A stretch of 64,000 bases of DNA, taken from Rattus norvegicus (taxonomy: Eukaryota > Chordata > Mammalia > Rodentia > Muridae). The notes under the pieces were generated by a model that saw nothing but the letters and a program-made list of their open reading frames with translations, made no database searches and was not told the origin of the DNA. The DNA lies in NCBI RefSeq assembly GCF_036323735.1, contig NC_086020.1:85995710-86059709 (forward strand). The letters run 5' to 3'. How positions within the stretch are numbered: position 1 is the first letter of the stretch; the number at the start of each line of letters is the position of its first letter. Position numbers and translations under genes: made by a program. Shown piece by piece: positions 1 through 11,775 of this stretch.

Positions 1-94
1 AAATCAATACCTTTTCTTTATACAAATGATAGTTGGACTCAAAAAGAAATTAGAGAAACAGCACCTAACATGTAATGTAAAATACCTTGGTTTA
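1..94 (+). mobile_element. Old L1 ORF2 fragment (copy A, left part)
   Basis: Reads as the ORF2 stretch just after the reverse-transcriptase core: the order of words matches the intact L1 at about 53,573-53,670 (Lys-Ser-Val-Ala-Phe-Leu-Tyr-Thr, then the stretch before Leu-Gly-Val-Thr). No open frame remains. The text breaks off at 94 and resumes at 422, because a solo LTR inserted there. The element starts left of the window. Confidence 0.75.
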
Positions 95-421
95 TGTGAT
101 AGTTTGTATGTGCTTGGCCCAGGGAGTTGTACTATTAGGAGGTGTGGCCATGTCAGATTGAATGTGGCCTTGTTGGTGTAGGTATGTCACTGTAGGCATG
201 GGCTTTAAGAGCCTCATCATAGTTGCCTGGAGCCAGTCTTCTCTTAGCAGCCTTTAGATGAAGATATAGAACTTTCAGTTCTGCCTGCACCGTATCTGTC
301 TGGATATTCCTGCCTTGATAATTGACTGAACCTCTAAACCTGTAAGCCAGCCTAAATAAAATGTCCTTATAAGAGTTGTCTTGTGGTATCTCTTCACAGC
401 AATAAAACTGTAACTAAGACA
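95..421 (+). mobile_element. Solo MaLR (MT-like) LTR
   Basis: A 327-bp LTR beginning TG and ending CA, with the ending CTAACTAAGACA. It is the reverse complement of the LTRs at 1969-3250 and 4984-5299. An AATAAA lies about 65 bp before the 3' end. It splits an L1 ORF2 fragment. The 5 bases before it (GTTTA) and after it (GTGTA) match at 4 of 5, as expected for an old 5-bp ERVL-type target duplication. The exact subfamily (I think MTD-like) is from memory. Confidence 0.8.
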
Positions 422-1845
422 GTGTAACTCTAACTAAGCAAGGGGAAACCTATATGACAAGAAATCCAAGTCACTAAAGAAAAAAATGGAAGACCTCAGA
501 AGAAGGAAAGATTTCCCATGCTCATGGATCAGTAGGATTAACATAGTGTAAATGGTGATCTTTCCAAAAGCAGTCTACAGAGTCAATGAAATTGCCATCA
601 AAATTCCAACCCAATTCTTCATGTACATGAAATGTACAATTCTCAACTTCATATGGAAAAAAAAAAAACAGGATAACAAAAACAATCTCAACAATTAAAG
701 AACTTCTTGGGGAATCACCATTCCTGACCTTAAGCTGTACTACAAAGCAATAATGATAAAAAACCACATGCTATGGTACAAAAGCAGACAATTCAATCAG
801 TATAATAAAATCAAAGATTCAGAAATAAACCCACACACCTATGGACACCTGATCTTTGACAAAGAAGTCAAGACTATACAGTGAGGAAAAAATGCATTTT
901 CAACAAATGGGGCTGATTCAACTCTTAGTCAGCTTGTAGAAGAATACAAATTGACCCATTCCTTTCTCCTTGTACAAAGCTCAAGTCCAAGTGCATCAAG
1001 AATCTCCACATAAAACCAGATACACTGAATCTAATAAAATAGAAAGTGGGAAAGAGCATGGAGTACATTGGCACAGGGGAATATTCCCCAAACAGAACAC
1101 CCATTGCTTAGGCTCTAAGTTCAACGATTAATAAATGGGACCTCTTGAATCTAAAAAGCTTCTTCTGTAAGTCAAAGACATTGTTGATAAGACAAAACAG
1201 GAACCTACAGACTGAAAAAATATCTTTCCTAATCCTACATCCAATAGGGGATAATATCCAAAATATATAAAGCACTCAAAGTTAGACAAAAAAAAAGCCA
1301 AAATTTAAAATGCTAAGCAGAGAATTCTTAACAAAAGAATCTCAAATGACTGAGAAACACTTAAAGAAATGTTCAATATCCCTTAGTCTTCAAGGAAATG
1401 CAAATCAAAACAACCCTGGAGATTCCATTTTACATCAATCAGAATGGCTAAGATCAGAAAGTCATGGGACAACACATGCTGGGGAAGATGTAGAGAGGAC
1501 CACCACTCTATTACTGGTGGGATTTAAAACCATTTTTGAAATCAGCCTGGTAATTCCTGAGAAAATTGGAAATAAATTTAACTGAAGACCCAAAAGATGG
1601 TCTAACACATAACAAGGATTCAGCGATTATAAAAAATGGCTTCATGAAATTCGCAAGCAAATGGTAAGAAGTAGAAAATAATCTCTTAAGGGAGGTAACC
1701 CAGACACAAAAAAGAACACACATGGTATGTACTCACTGATAAGCAGATATTAGCTCAAAAGTTCACAATGCCCATTATACAACCCACAGACCATATAGAG
1801 CTTAAAAGGAAGGAAGACCAGGGTGTGAATGTTTCAGTCCTGCAT
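422..1845 (+). mobile_element. Old L1 ORF2/3' UTR fragment (copy A, right part)
   Basis: Continues the L1 text interrupted at 94. It is collinear with the plus-strand L1 from about 53,670 (RT C-terminal side) through the C-terminal domain. Recognisable words include the segment equivalent to CSWIGRINIVKM near 515-560, the stretch equivalent to HTYGHLIFDKGAK near 835-870, and AEKHLKKCSTS near 1,335-1,370. About 150 bp is missing near 1,590. It then reaches the ORF2 end (near 1,740) and a short 3' UTR stretch. Many stops and indels make it a dead, 5'-unresolved copy. Confidence 0.75.
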
Positions 1846-1968
1846 TGAGGGAGGATGTGAGAGAAACATTCCTCCATTACTGGTGAGATTGCAAACTGGT
1901 ACACCCATTCTGGAAATCAATCTGACAGTTTCTCACAAAATTGAAAATAGTTCTACTTGAAGACCCAG
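1846..1968 (+). mobile_element. Old L1 ORF2 fragment (copy B, left part)
   Basis: At about 1,846 the text steps back to an earlier point of ORF2, the Cys/His zinc-knuckle region. A second L1 copy must therefore begin here, or there is an internal duplication. It runs to the target bases CCCAG at 1964-1968 and resumes unchanged in register at 5300. The MaLR element between them is thus an insertion into this copy. Confidence 0.7.
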
Positions 1969-2023
1969 TGCCTTAGTTAGGGTCTTATTGCTGTGAACAG
2001 ACACCATGACCAAGACAACTCTT

Positions 2024-2965
2024 TTTTTTTTTGATAAATTATTTTAAGTTTATTCAAAGTTTTTAAAGGAACAAAAATAATTTTAAATAGATAAACATAA
2101 GCATGTAAACAATTAAATGACATGCAGAAAGTATAAAAGTTAAATGTCTTAAATAGTCTGTTTTCTTGAGAAGATATACAAGTCACCTCTAAATTACATG
2201 TAAAACAAAGGCATACTAGTATTTTACTTACAAAACTATCATCATACAATCGTTATGGTTAATGGCAAGAAAAAACCTAAAGTCCTTCCACTGAAGAATG
2301 GATAAATGAAATATTTAATATTTACACACTGGAGTGATCTACAGCTCTTAAAATCCACGTGTTGGTATATCCTGGCAAATAAATGGAAAAAGAAAACAAA
2401 TAGAATATAAACTCATTTATATGTGGAAATTACTTTTTTTTATTTTTTTAATTTAACATCCCCCTAATCCCTCCCCCTCCCCTTCTTTATGGGTGTTCCC
2501 CTCCCCACCCTCCCCCCATTGCCGCCCTCCCCACAACAATCACGTTCACTGGGGGTTCAGTCTTAGCAGGACCAAGGGCTTCCCCTTCCACTGGTGCTCT
2601 TACTAGGATATTCATTGCTACCTATGAGGTCAGAGTCCAGGGTCAGTCCATGTATAGTCTTTAGGTAGTGGCTTAGTCCCTGGAAGCACTAGTTGCTTGG
2701 CATTGGTGTTCATAAGGGGTCTCAAGCTCCTTCAAGCTCTTCCAGTTCTTTCTCTGATTCCTTCAACGGGGGTCCTATTCTCAGTTCAGTGGTTTGCTGC
2801 TGGCATTTGCCTATGTATTTGCTGTATTCTGGCTGTGTCTCTCAGGAGAGATCTACATCCGGCTCCTGTCAGCCTGCACTTCTTTGCTTCATCCATCTTG
2901 TCTAATTGGATGGCTGTATATGTATGGGCCACATGTGGGGCAGGCTCTGAATGGGTGTTCCTTCT
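2024..2965 (-). mobile_element. 5'-truncated L1 with candidate 3' transduction
   Basis: Inserted in the MaLR 3' LTR and flanked by the perfect 12-bp duplication AAGACAACTCTT (2012-2023 and 2966-2977). On the minus strand the order is: truncated L1 3' UTR (2965 down to about 2455), an internal A-rich tract (2449-2434), a non-L1-3'-end segment of about 400 bp (2433-2033), then a terminal A9 (2032-2024). An AATAAA (complement at 2049-2054) sits 17 nt before the terminal A run. The last 55 or so nt of the usual L1 3' UTR are missing before the internal A tract. Read as an L1 transcript that used a downstream poly(A) site. Confidence 0.75.
2033..2433 (-). other. Candidate transduced flanking segment of the L1 insertion
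   Basis: Lies between the internal and terminal A tracts of the L1 insertion at 2024-2965 and inside its target duplication. It is AT-rich and ends with AATAAA and an A tail. About 2270-2430 resembles an old L1 C-terminal stretch in the opposite orientation, which presumably lay downstream of the source element. It should have a second copy elsewhere in the genome, downstream of a related L1. Confidence 0.6.
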
Positions 2966-5299
2966 AAGACAACTCTTATAAAGGACAACATTTAATTAGG
3001 GTTGGCTTACAGGCTCAGAGGTTCAGTCCATTATCATAAAGGCAGGAATATCACAGCATCCAGGCAGGCATAGTGCAGAAGGAGCTGAGTTCTACATCTT
3101 CACCTGAAGGAAGCCAGAAACATACTAAGCATCCTCAGGCAGCTAGAAGTAGGGTCTCCAAGACAACCCCCACAGTGACACACTTCCTCCAACAAGGCCA
3201 TGCCTTCTAATAGTGCCACTCCCTGGGCCAAGCTCATGCAAACGATCACATTCCACTCCCTGACCTCCACACGCTTGTTCCAACACATTACTCTATGGAG
3301 ACCATACCTAAACATAGTATAATAAAAAAAGTACATTTAGTCCAACTTCCAAAGTCCCCATAGTCTATAGCAGTATCAACAATGTTAAAAGTCCAAAGTT
3401 CAAAGTCTCTTCTGAGATCCATCCAATCACTTAACTGTAATCCCCGAATTAAGACAGGCAACCAGTTGGGTAAACTTCGAATTCTGCCATCTCCATGTCT
3501 GATGTTAAATCGGTCTTCAGATCTTCAACCCTTTTTCATCTTTGTTGACTGCAACAAAGGTCTTTCTCCTGAGCTGGTTCCACTCTCTGTTAGCAGCTTT
3601 CCTCAGCAGATAGCCCATGGCTCTGGCATCTTTAACATAGTTGGGTCTCCAAGGCAGCTTGTTTCAATGTCTTGGATCCACACAAAGAGCTGGATTCTCT
3701 AGCTCTACCCTCTGAACACTCAGGTTGTTCCATTCCACTGCCTCAGCTGTTCTTGGTGATCATCCCATGGTACTGGCATCTCTAATACACTGGGGTCTTC
3801 CGACACAATTAGGCTTCAACAGTAACCTCTCAGAGGCTCTCTTCATAGTGCCAAGCCTCAACTCCTTTTCATGACCCCTTCAGCCCTGGGCCATCAATTG
3901 CAACTGAGGGTCCACCTTCACCAATGGCCTTCCACAGTCTCTCACAGTGCCCAGCCTCAGCTGCTCTTCATGACCCCTTCATGCTTTCAAAACCAGTACC
4001 ACCTGGGTGACTCTTACACATTACCAAGTCCAGCCACAGCACAACCTTGGCTAACTCTGAAATACAGCCTCTTTGTGCTCTCAGAAACACTTCCCAGAAG
4101 ATTTTACCACAATGATTCTGGTCTCTTCTTAATCACCACTAATTTCTTAGCTGCAGCTGACCAACATCAATTGTCCCAGTAGTCTCCCTCTCTTCTTGCA
4201 TATAAAGCCAGAGACACATGGCTGAAGCTGCTGAGTTCTGCTACTTGCAGGAGCTGGAATGTAGCCCCCTTGTTCTATCACATTGTCACTAGCTTCCTCT
4301 TTTCTAACTCCTTCACTGCCTAAGCTTGGCTGTCCTGGATCTTGCTCTGTACATTGACCTTGAATTTAGAGATCTGTATGCCTGTCTCCTGGGACTAAGT
4401 TGCCTAGAGCTAACTTAGCTAGGTGGGGTCTTGCCCCAAGATCATTACTTCCTTAATTCAATTTAATATCCTTGAACACAGGATTCAGCTTCATTTCATT
4501 TCCTGGTGTCCCTTTAATACTCGAACCATATATTTTGTTTATTTTCCTTTTTCAGCATCCCTTTTTTCATTAAAATGTTCTTCGTGAAAGTGAATTTTAG
4601 TAACCACACAACAGAATTTACACCAGGCTGGTTTGAGACTTCCTTTTCACAGCAATTAATTTAAATCTCTTCACCTTAACCTCAGGCATACTCTTTGGAC
4701 AATGGCAAAAAGCAGCCACATTTTTCCCCAAAATACCACAAAAACAGTCTTTAGGCCACATCCTAAAATTCTTCTTCACTGAACCATCTTGTGCCAGGTC
4801 CAAACATTTTAAATTACTCTCAGTAACACAATCTTCCACATTCCTACTAAGATAGCCCATTAAGCCCCATTTAAAGCAGCATTCCACTGCTTCCCAAATC
4901 CAAAGTCCCCAAATCCACATTCTTCCAAACAAAAGCTTTATCAGGCCTATCACAACAATACTCCATTCCCTGGTACCAACTTCTGTCTTAGTTAGGGTCT
5001 TATTGCTGTGAACAGACACCATGACCAATGTACGTTTTATAAAGGACACCATTTAATTGGAGCTAGCTTACAGGTTTAGAGGTTCAGTCCATTATCATCA
5101 AGGCAGGAGCATGGCAGCATGGTGCAAGAAGAACTGAGTTCTACATCTTTATCTGAAGGAAGCCAGGAACAGACTGAGCATCCTCAGGCAGTTAGGAGGA
5201 GGGTCTCCAAGCCCACTCCCACAGTGACACTCTTCCTCCAACAAGGCCACACCATCTAATAGTGCCACTCCCTGGGCCAAGCACATGCAAACCATCACA

Positions 5300-6655
5300 C
5301 CCAGCTATACTGCTCCCGAGCATATACCCAAAAGATGCTCCACTATACATAAGGACACATGTTCCATTATGTTCATAGCAGCCTTATTCATAATAGCCAA
5401 AAGCTGGAAGCAACTCAGATGTCCCTCAACTGAAGAATGAATACAGAATGGATGCAGTTCATTTATACAAAGGAAAACAGTCAGCTATCAAAAATAAGGA
5501 CATCATGAAATTTGCAGGAAAATGTATGGAACTAGAAAATATGATGTTGAGTAAGGTAACCCAGAACCAAAAGGACAAACATGGTATGTACTCACTAATA
5601 AGTGGGTAATAGCCCAAAAGTACAGAATATCCATGATATACAACCCAAAGACAGTAAGAAGTTTAACAAGAAGGAAGGCCCTAGTGAGGATGCTTCAATG
5701 CCACTTAGAAATGGGAACAAAATAATCATGGGAAGCAAAGGGAGGGAGGGACCTGAGTGGGAGAGAGGAAGGAAAGGGGAAGAGGAGCAAAGATCTTATA
5801 TTGGGGGGTAGGGGCAGGAAAGAAGCCCAGAGGATCAAGAGAATGAATGAAAATATGCATTTGCTGGAAGTGAAAGTAACCTCTAAAATGTCCCCCGGTC
5901 CTGGGATGTGAGAGGCCAAAATGTCCAACAGTAGGGAAATGGAACCTGAAGAATTCACCTCCAGTAGTCATACAGGACCACCAGAGGAGGGATGGGGACA
6001 CCAACCCACCTACAAAACTTTTGACCCAAAATTGCTCTTGTCCAAAAGAAATTCAGGGACAAAAATGGAGCAGAGAAAGAAGGAGTGGCTGACCAGTACT
6101 GGGACCAAATTGGGATACATCCCATGTGTGGGCAGTAGCCCTGACACTATTACTGATGCTGTGCTGTGTTTGCAGACAGGAGCCTAGCATGGCTGTCCTC
6201 TGAGAGGCTTTATCAGCAGCTGACTGAGACAAATGCAGATACTTACAGTCGACCATTGGACTGAGGTCTGGGACCCCTATGGAAGAGTTAGAAGGATTGA
6301 AAGAGCTGAAGGGGATTGCAACCTCCTAGGAAGACCAACAGTGTCAACTAACCTGGACCCCTGGAGGCTCCCAGAGACTGAGCCACTAACCAAAGAGCAT
6401 ACATGGGCTGGTCTGAGGCCCTGCCACATATGTAGCAGGGGACTGACTGTCTGGTCTGCCCTCAGTGGGGGAGGAAGCATGTAATCCAGTAGAGACTTGA
6501 TGTCCCAAAGAAGGGGGACACCCAAGAGGAGGCACCCTCTAAGAGTCAAAGGGTAGGAAGTATGGAATGAAGAACTCTGGAAAAGAAGATAGGGAGGGGG
6601 AGCAATATTTGGGATATAAGTAAATAAAATAATTAATTAAAATTAAAGAATATTT
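5300..6655 (+). mobile_element. Old L1 (Lx-type) ORF2 end and 3' UTR (copy B, right part)
   Basis: Continues copy B: the ORF2 C-terminus (equivalent to GIYPKDAST...SLISGY) runs to about 5,610. A long rodent-type L1 3' UTR follows, with a G/A-rich stretch at 5735-5820, and ends in an A/T-rich tail near 6,610-6,655. The 3' UTR is a different, longer type than that of the young L1s in this window and looks like the older Lx class (family name from memory). No intact frame. Confidence 0.75.
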
Positions 6656-7015
6656 TAAGTTTTCAAGAATAGGGCCACCAGCATCTTTTCATAAACAAAA
6701 GAGGGACTCAGCCTTCCCCAGGGATGGGTTGTATAGCCACTAGCAAGCTGTGCATAACCCTGTAAATACTATCTCGTCTATGTGTCTACAAACAAGTCTA
6801 AGGGAACCCACACCCACTGGGTCATCAAAACCCAAAGGACGACATGAAAGCAGAGAGGGACAAGATGAGAAGAGAAGGGAGATTCACAGGAAGAGGTGAG
6901 AGTAATCGAGTAAATATGATCAAAATATACTATTTGCATGTATGAACATTTCACAATGAAACCCATGATCTTATATAGTTAATATGTGTTAATTAAAATC
7001 ATTCTAAAAATAAGA
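6656..7015 (+). mobile_element. Probable old L1 3' UTR remnant
   Basis: Resembles another old rodent L1 3' end, with a phrase like AATATGATCAAAATATA near 6,915 followed by an A/T-rich end. Borders are not sharp and no target duplication is visible. Confidence 0.45.
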
Positions 7016-7311
7016 AAAATAATTTTATGGGTTTTATGGTTGAGGATAACCAAAACATAAGGAACTATATTAAAGAGTCACAGCATTAGGAAGGTTAGAA
7101 CCACTGTTTTAGAAGAAGAGACTAAAGGAAAGCAATAAACAGCACATGAATGAGGAGATATATCTGTGTACATCATGTGGTAGTTATGGGTATGAGATAT
7201 TGTGAATACAGTGATATCTACTGATTTGTATATTATAGAAGAAAATATAACTCAATTTTAAGATTAATTGAGTTACTCTATACAAGTAAAATATAATTTT
7301 TTTCATTTAAC

Positions 7312-7478
7312 GTGTCTCTGTCTACCTGTGGGCATGTGAAGGTCAGAGGACAAATTACAAAAATGGTTCTCTCCTTTCACTACCTGTATTCAGGAAACTG
7401 AACTCAGATCATTGAGCTTACTGACAATACCTTTACTCTGAAACTTCACACCAGGTCATTTCTCCAGTTTAAAATAAA
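7312..7478 (-). mobile_element. B3-type SINE
   Basis: On the minus strand it reads as the tRNA-derived B3 body: a gapped head, ATTTGCTGAACTCAG-like spacing, then the CCTCTGACCT-like region (complement near 7,330-7,345) and a short tail toward lower coordinates. Strongly diverged. Confidence 0.6.
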
Positions 7479-7580
7479 AAATATTTAAAATACATAATAA
7501 GCTCTATTGAGAAGACACAGAAAGAGAGAGGGGCTTGAAAAATACTAAGATCCCAGATAGGAACATAAAGAAAAACTATT

Positions 7581-8949
7581 TGTCTTTAGTTAGGGTTTTA
7601 CTGCTGTAAAGGGACACCATGACAAAGGCAAGTCTTATAAAGGACAACATTTAATTGGGGCTAAATTACAAGTTCAGAGGTTCAGACCATTATCACCAGT
7701 TAGGAACATGGCAACATCTAAGCAGGCATGGTACAGGAGGAGCTGAAAGTTCTACATCTTAATCTGAAGGCTGCTAGCAGAATACTGGCATCTGGGCAGC
7801 TCAAATGAGGGTGTTAAAGCCCATGCCTACAGTGACAAACCTACTCCAACAAGGCCATACCTTCTAATAGTGCCACTCCCTGACCTGAGCATATATAAGC
7901 CATCACATCCTATTCCCTGGCCCCCATAGGCTTGTTCAAACTTATGAATCTATGGGGGGCCGTATCCAAACACAGCATAATGCAGAATACATTTAGTCCA
8001 ACTTCAAAAACCTCCATAGTCTATAGCTGTCTCAATGTTAACAGTCCAAAGTTCAAATCTCCTCTGAGATCCATCCAGTCATTTAACTGTAATCCCCAAA
8101 GCAAGACAGGAAACCAGCTAGGCAAACTCCAAACTCTACATCTTCCTTCATGTCTGATGTCAAATCGGTCTTCAGATCTCTGATTTCTTTTTCATCTTTG
8201 TTCACTGCAACAAAGTTCTTTCTCCTGAGCTGGTTCCACTCTCTGTTAGCAGCTTTCCTCAGCAGATAGCCCATGGCTCTGGCATCTTTAACATAGTTGG
8301 GTCTCCAAGGCAGCTTCTTTCAATGTCTTGGATCCACACATGATCCTCCAAAGGGCTGGATTCTCTAGCTCTACCCTCTGTTAACACTCAGGTTGTTCCT
8401 TTCCACTGCCTCAGCTGTTCTTGGTGATCATCCCATGGTACTGGCATCTCCAATACACTGGGGTCTTACAACACAATTAAGCTTCACCAGTAACCTCTCA
8501 CAGGCTCTCTTCATGGTGCCAAGCCTCAACTCCTTTTCATGACCTCTTCAGTCCTGGGCCATCAATTGCAACTCAGGGTGCATCTTTACAAATGGCCTTC
8601 CATGACCTCTCATAGTGCCAAGCTTCAGCTGCTCTTCATGACCCTTTCATGACTTCAAAACCAGTACAGCCTGGGTGATTCTTATATGTTAACAAATATA
8701 GCTGCAGCATGAAGTACAACCTTAACTATCTCTGCAACACAGCTTCTTTGTACTCTCAGAAAACACTTCCCAAAAACTTTACCTCAATAATGATGGTCTC
8801 TTCTTAATCACCACTAATTTCTTAGCTTCATCTAATCAGCATCACTTGTCCCAGTAGTCTCCTTCTCCTCTTGACTATAAAGACAGAGACACATGGCCGC
8901 ACCTTCTAATAGTGTCGTTTCCTGGGCTGAGCATATACAAACCATCACA
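7581..8949 (-). mobile_element. Internally deleted MaLR (MT-like) element
   Basis: Minus-strand element with a complete 3' LTR (7581-7907, 327 bp), an internal region (7908-about 8895) collinear with 3251-4221 of the first MaLR element, and only the last 55 bp or so of the 5' LTR (about 8896-8949). About 1 kb present in the first copy (internal end plus most of the 5' LTR) is missing, and the junction lies at a shared ATGGCC/GGCC. Flanking bases CTATT (7576-7580) and CTATC (8950-8954) match at 4 of 5, consistent with one insertion followed by an internal deletion. No coding frame. Confidence 0.8.
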
Positions 8950-9002
8950 CTATCAAAGGTCACAAGTAAGAAAGAGACTAGTAAATATGTATGTCACCAT
9001 AT

Positions 9003-9080
9003 AGATATAGATCCACTGTCTTGCCCAGTCAAAGTGTGGGTCCCAGTCTCCCAAGTGCTGCAGCCTGTGAGGGACTTATT
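9003..9080. repeat. Short copy of a repeat shared with 17,372-17,440
   Basis: Contains the words ATCCACTGTCTTGCCC and CCCAGTCTCCCAAGTGCTG, also found in order within the tandem repeat around 17.4 kb. Family not identified. Confidence 0.6.
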
Positions 9081-10903
9081 TCTTATCTTCTGACAACTGC
9101 AGCATCCTTAGTCTTCCGGGAGTCTGGTAAGCCTGCCATGTGGTTTCATTGTTCTCATCATAACAGCATTACTACTCAAAGGAGGTCTTTTTCACACATT
9201 TCCTTGCTTTATTATTTCTATTCTTGTAACCATCTGATATTCTGATATTGTGCTACCTCCCACTTATCTCAAATCTTCTTACTATAACATTTAGACCTCA
9301 CTGAGGGTACATGGTATGGCAATGTGTTCTCTCTATATAAATGCCTTCCCTCTTCTTTTCCTGGTTTCATTCGCTCAGAGTTGTTCTGTCCAGCTCACGA
9401 GGTTATTTCAATGGCCGCAAGGCATTCTTTATTTGAGGCTCAGTGTGTAGCCTGGGATACACTCAAAGTTAGCTGCATCGATGAATGCCTTTTGATTTTT
9501 CCAGGCATCTCTGGAGTCTTTTCTTGGTGCTCAGGAAGATAAGAGCACCTTATATTCAGTTTACACTTTTATATCAACTAGGGATTGCTGACAGACATTC
9601 CTAGTCACTTCTGTTTATATCAAAGCATTGGCATTTGTAGTGTAATGAAAAACTGTGGAAAATGTAGACAATGATGGGATCAATCAGGTCCTGAGAGGTA
9701 TTATGAACCTGAAGGCAGGGTCAGATGAGAGTCAGGCCTGCTGAGATGTCCTAGACAGGAAAGCAATTGAAGATTGGTGTGCTATGTGTGCACTTACAGG
9801 AAATACACAATAAAAATATTTTAGTAATCAGATAGAAAGGACTATCTTTATGAAATAACTAAATACAAAAATTACAGATATACCAGTGGATTTCCTTTAT
9901 GTATACTGAAACATCTACAGATAGAAGTGAAAACAGAAACAATACAGACCATCGTAACAATGAGCTATCAAATGCATACAAGAAATATTAACAAAGAACA
10001 TACAGACACACAGAGAAAATTGCTGTATTTTTCAGAGGACAATGAAGTTCCCAGAGGTGAGGAAAATGCCACATGGACACCATTTCTCTTTGTGGAAGGT
10101 ATAATGTTTCATAGACCCGTAAGAAGGTCTTAATGGAGTACTCTTTACTACAGAAATTGATACGGAATTAAATCTAGTTAATCTAGGAGTGTGTAGCTTG
10201 GCTTTTTACCACTGTGGAAAGAAAATACACAAGATCTGAGGAGGAAACATCTGCTAATTTACAATCACATAGGTTTTAATTCATGTTTGCTTGGTTTTGT
10301 AGTTTGGCCCTGGTAGAGAATACAGGATTGAGCCAAATTACTCCCTGAAGAGGGAGATTATAAATGAAGGAATCTTGGTCTCAATATCCGTTTACTAATG
10401 TATCCCCAGTGTCTTTACGTCTCCAGCTAGACCCCACATTCTGGTCCTCACCTCTGTCTGGCACAATCAGCTCTGGACACCTCTTACCCAAATCTTTGGG
10501 GAGTGTTTAAAGCCAAGTCCTGACAAAGAATTAAACTAATACTTTTAAAATGTATATTTCTTGAAGATTTCTCTCTGTCAGTTTCTTGGTAGAAGAAGTC
10601 CTAAACATTTCACATGTATACACACCAAGTAGAAAATTTCTAAATCGGTGAGTAAATCATTGATTAGTTAAAGTTGATTCTGTAATAATTAACTAATCTC
10701 TGAAAGAAATTAAAAGTATGTCTCAAAAATATTAAGCCAGGGTTATGCCTAATCTTGTCAATTAAATGGAGTTTAGAATCCTAATTGAAACAAATCTCTG
10801 GGCACTGCAGTGAGGGCCAACTGAGGTGGGAACACCTAGGGGAGCAGGAGTGTTTATTCCATGGGCTAGGGTTCCAGACTGAATCAAAAGGAGGAAACCG
10901 AAA
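9081..10903. other. No recognised feature
   Basis: AT-rich, no open frame longer than about 72 codons, no repeat family I can name with confidence. A B1-like phrase near 9,435 is too short to call. Confidence 0.4.
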
Positions 10904-10980
10904 GCCTGGCATGGTGGGATGTGCCTCTAAACTTAGCACTCAAGAGAAGGCAAAGGTAGGCATATCTCTGTGGGTCCAAA
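10904..10980 (+). mobile_element. Truncated B1 SINE
   Basis: The 7SL-derived B1 head is recognisable: GCCTGGCATGGTGGGATGTG, then ACTTAGCACTCAAGAGAAGG and the CATATCTCTGTGGGT block. It stops before the right half. Diverged. Confidence 0.75.
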
Positions 10981-11288
10981 TAAAAGGAAAAAGAAGAAAA
11001 TGGGGTGGCAGCAGCTGAGCAGGTCCCTTATCTCAACTATAGGCAAGCTCAGGCAGATCAGCGACATTGACCAAGTTATGTCCAAAGCTAGAGAAAGGGT
11101 AGAAAGTAGATCTGAACTTGGGGATTTCACTTAAATGGACTCTATTAGAGATCCTGGAAGCCAGGTGCCTTTACAGCACAGTAAGTGTTTTAAAGGGTAC
11201 AAGGTTGATGAGATAACTGTGCAGTTATGGGTGGTGGCTGCTCTTTCAGCCAACCTGGTGAGATTCCCAGAACCTGATCATATATAGG

Positions 11289-11424
11289 TTGGGTCTCTAT
11301 TATCTCTCGTTATCCTAGAAATCTCTCTGTAAATAAGGCTGGCCATCAACTTGAAGATATCTGCCTGCCTCTGCCTCCTGAATGTTGGGATTAAAGGAAT
11401 GCACCACCCCACCCAGCTCCATCA
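11289..11424 (-). mobile_element. B1 SINE, near full length
   Basis: On the plus strand it reads as the B1 complement: AATAAGGCTGGCCATCAACT, then CTGCCTGCCTCTGCCTCCTG, TTGGGATTAAAGGAATGCAC and CACCCAGCT. The distal half (11,289-11,335) is more diverged. Confidence 0.85.
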
Positions 11425-11659
11425 TCTCGTATTCTTGCATATGATCTTTAAAGAAATGGTGGTAGCCATTTGTCCATTGTTAAATTATGTTCTTTTATTG
11501 ATTAATTTAGGAATTCCTTTTACATTCAGTGCATTGACTGCTTATCATATATAATTTGCATGTATTATTTCAATTGTATAGTTTTTATTTTCATTCTTAT
11601 AGGGCCATTTTGCCATTTTATGCATTGGAATTTTAAATTATGTTGAATACCTTACTTTT

Positions 11660-11775
11660 TTCATGTAGTGGGAAGCAGAATGTTGCTATGTAACCAAAGC
11701 TGGCCTCAAACTTGTATCCCTTCTGCCACAGCTTTGGTGGTAAGACTTGAGGCATGTATCGCCACACTAGGAAGT
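11660..11775 (-). mobile_element. Old B1-like SINE
   Basis: Complement of a 7SL-derived body: TTGCTATGTAACCAAAGCTG, then GCCTCAAACTTGTATCCCTT and a GGCATGTATCGCCACAC end. Strongly diverged, perhaps the older proto-B1 class. Confidence 0.6.

Larger units (their letters stand above)
1969..5299 (-). mobile_element. Complete MaLR (MT-like) element, LTR-internal-LTR
   Basis: Minus-strand non-autonomous ERVL-MaLR element. The 3' LTR is 1969-2023 plus 2978-3250 (interrupted by an L1), the internal region is 3251-4983, and the 5' LTR is 4984-5299. LTR ends are TG...CA. The host bases CCCAG (1964-1968 and 5300-5304) are a perfect 5-bp duplication. A purine-rich tract next to the 3' LTR (complement of 3251-3268) fits a polypurine tract. 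The internal part has no gag/pol-like frame, typical of MaLRs, and the 144-codon frame at 4618-5052 is chance. The two LTRs differ by many substitutions, so the copy is old. Confidence 0.85.

Noticed and set aside
4618..5052. 144-codon minus-strand frame
   Set aside because: It lies in the non-coding internal region and 5' LTR of a MaLR element. The frame is not visible in the second copy.
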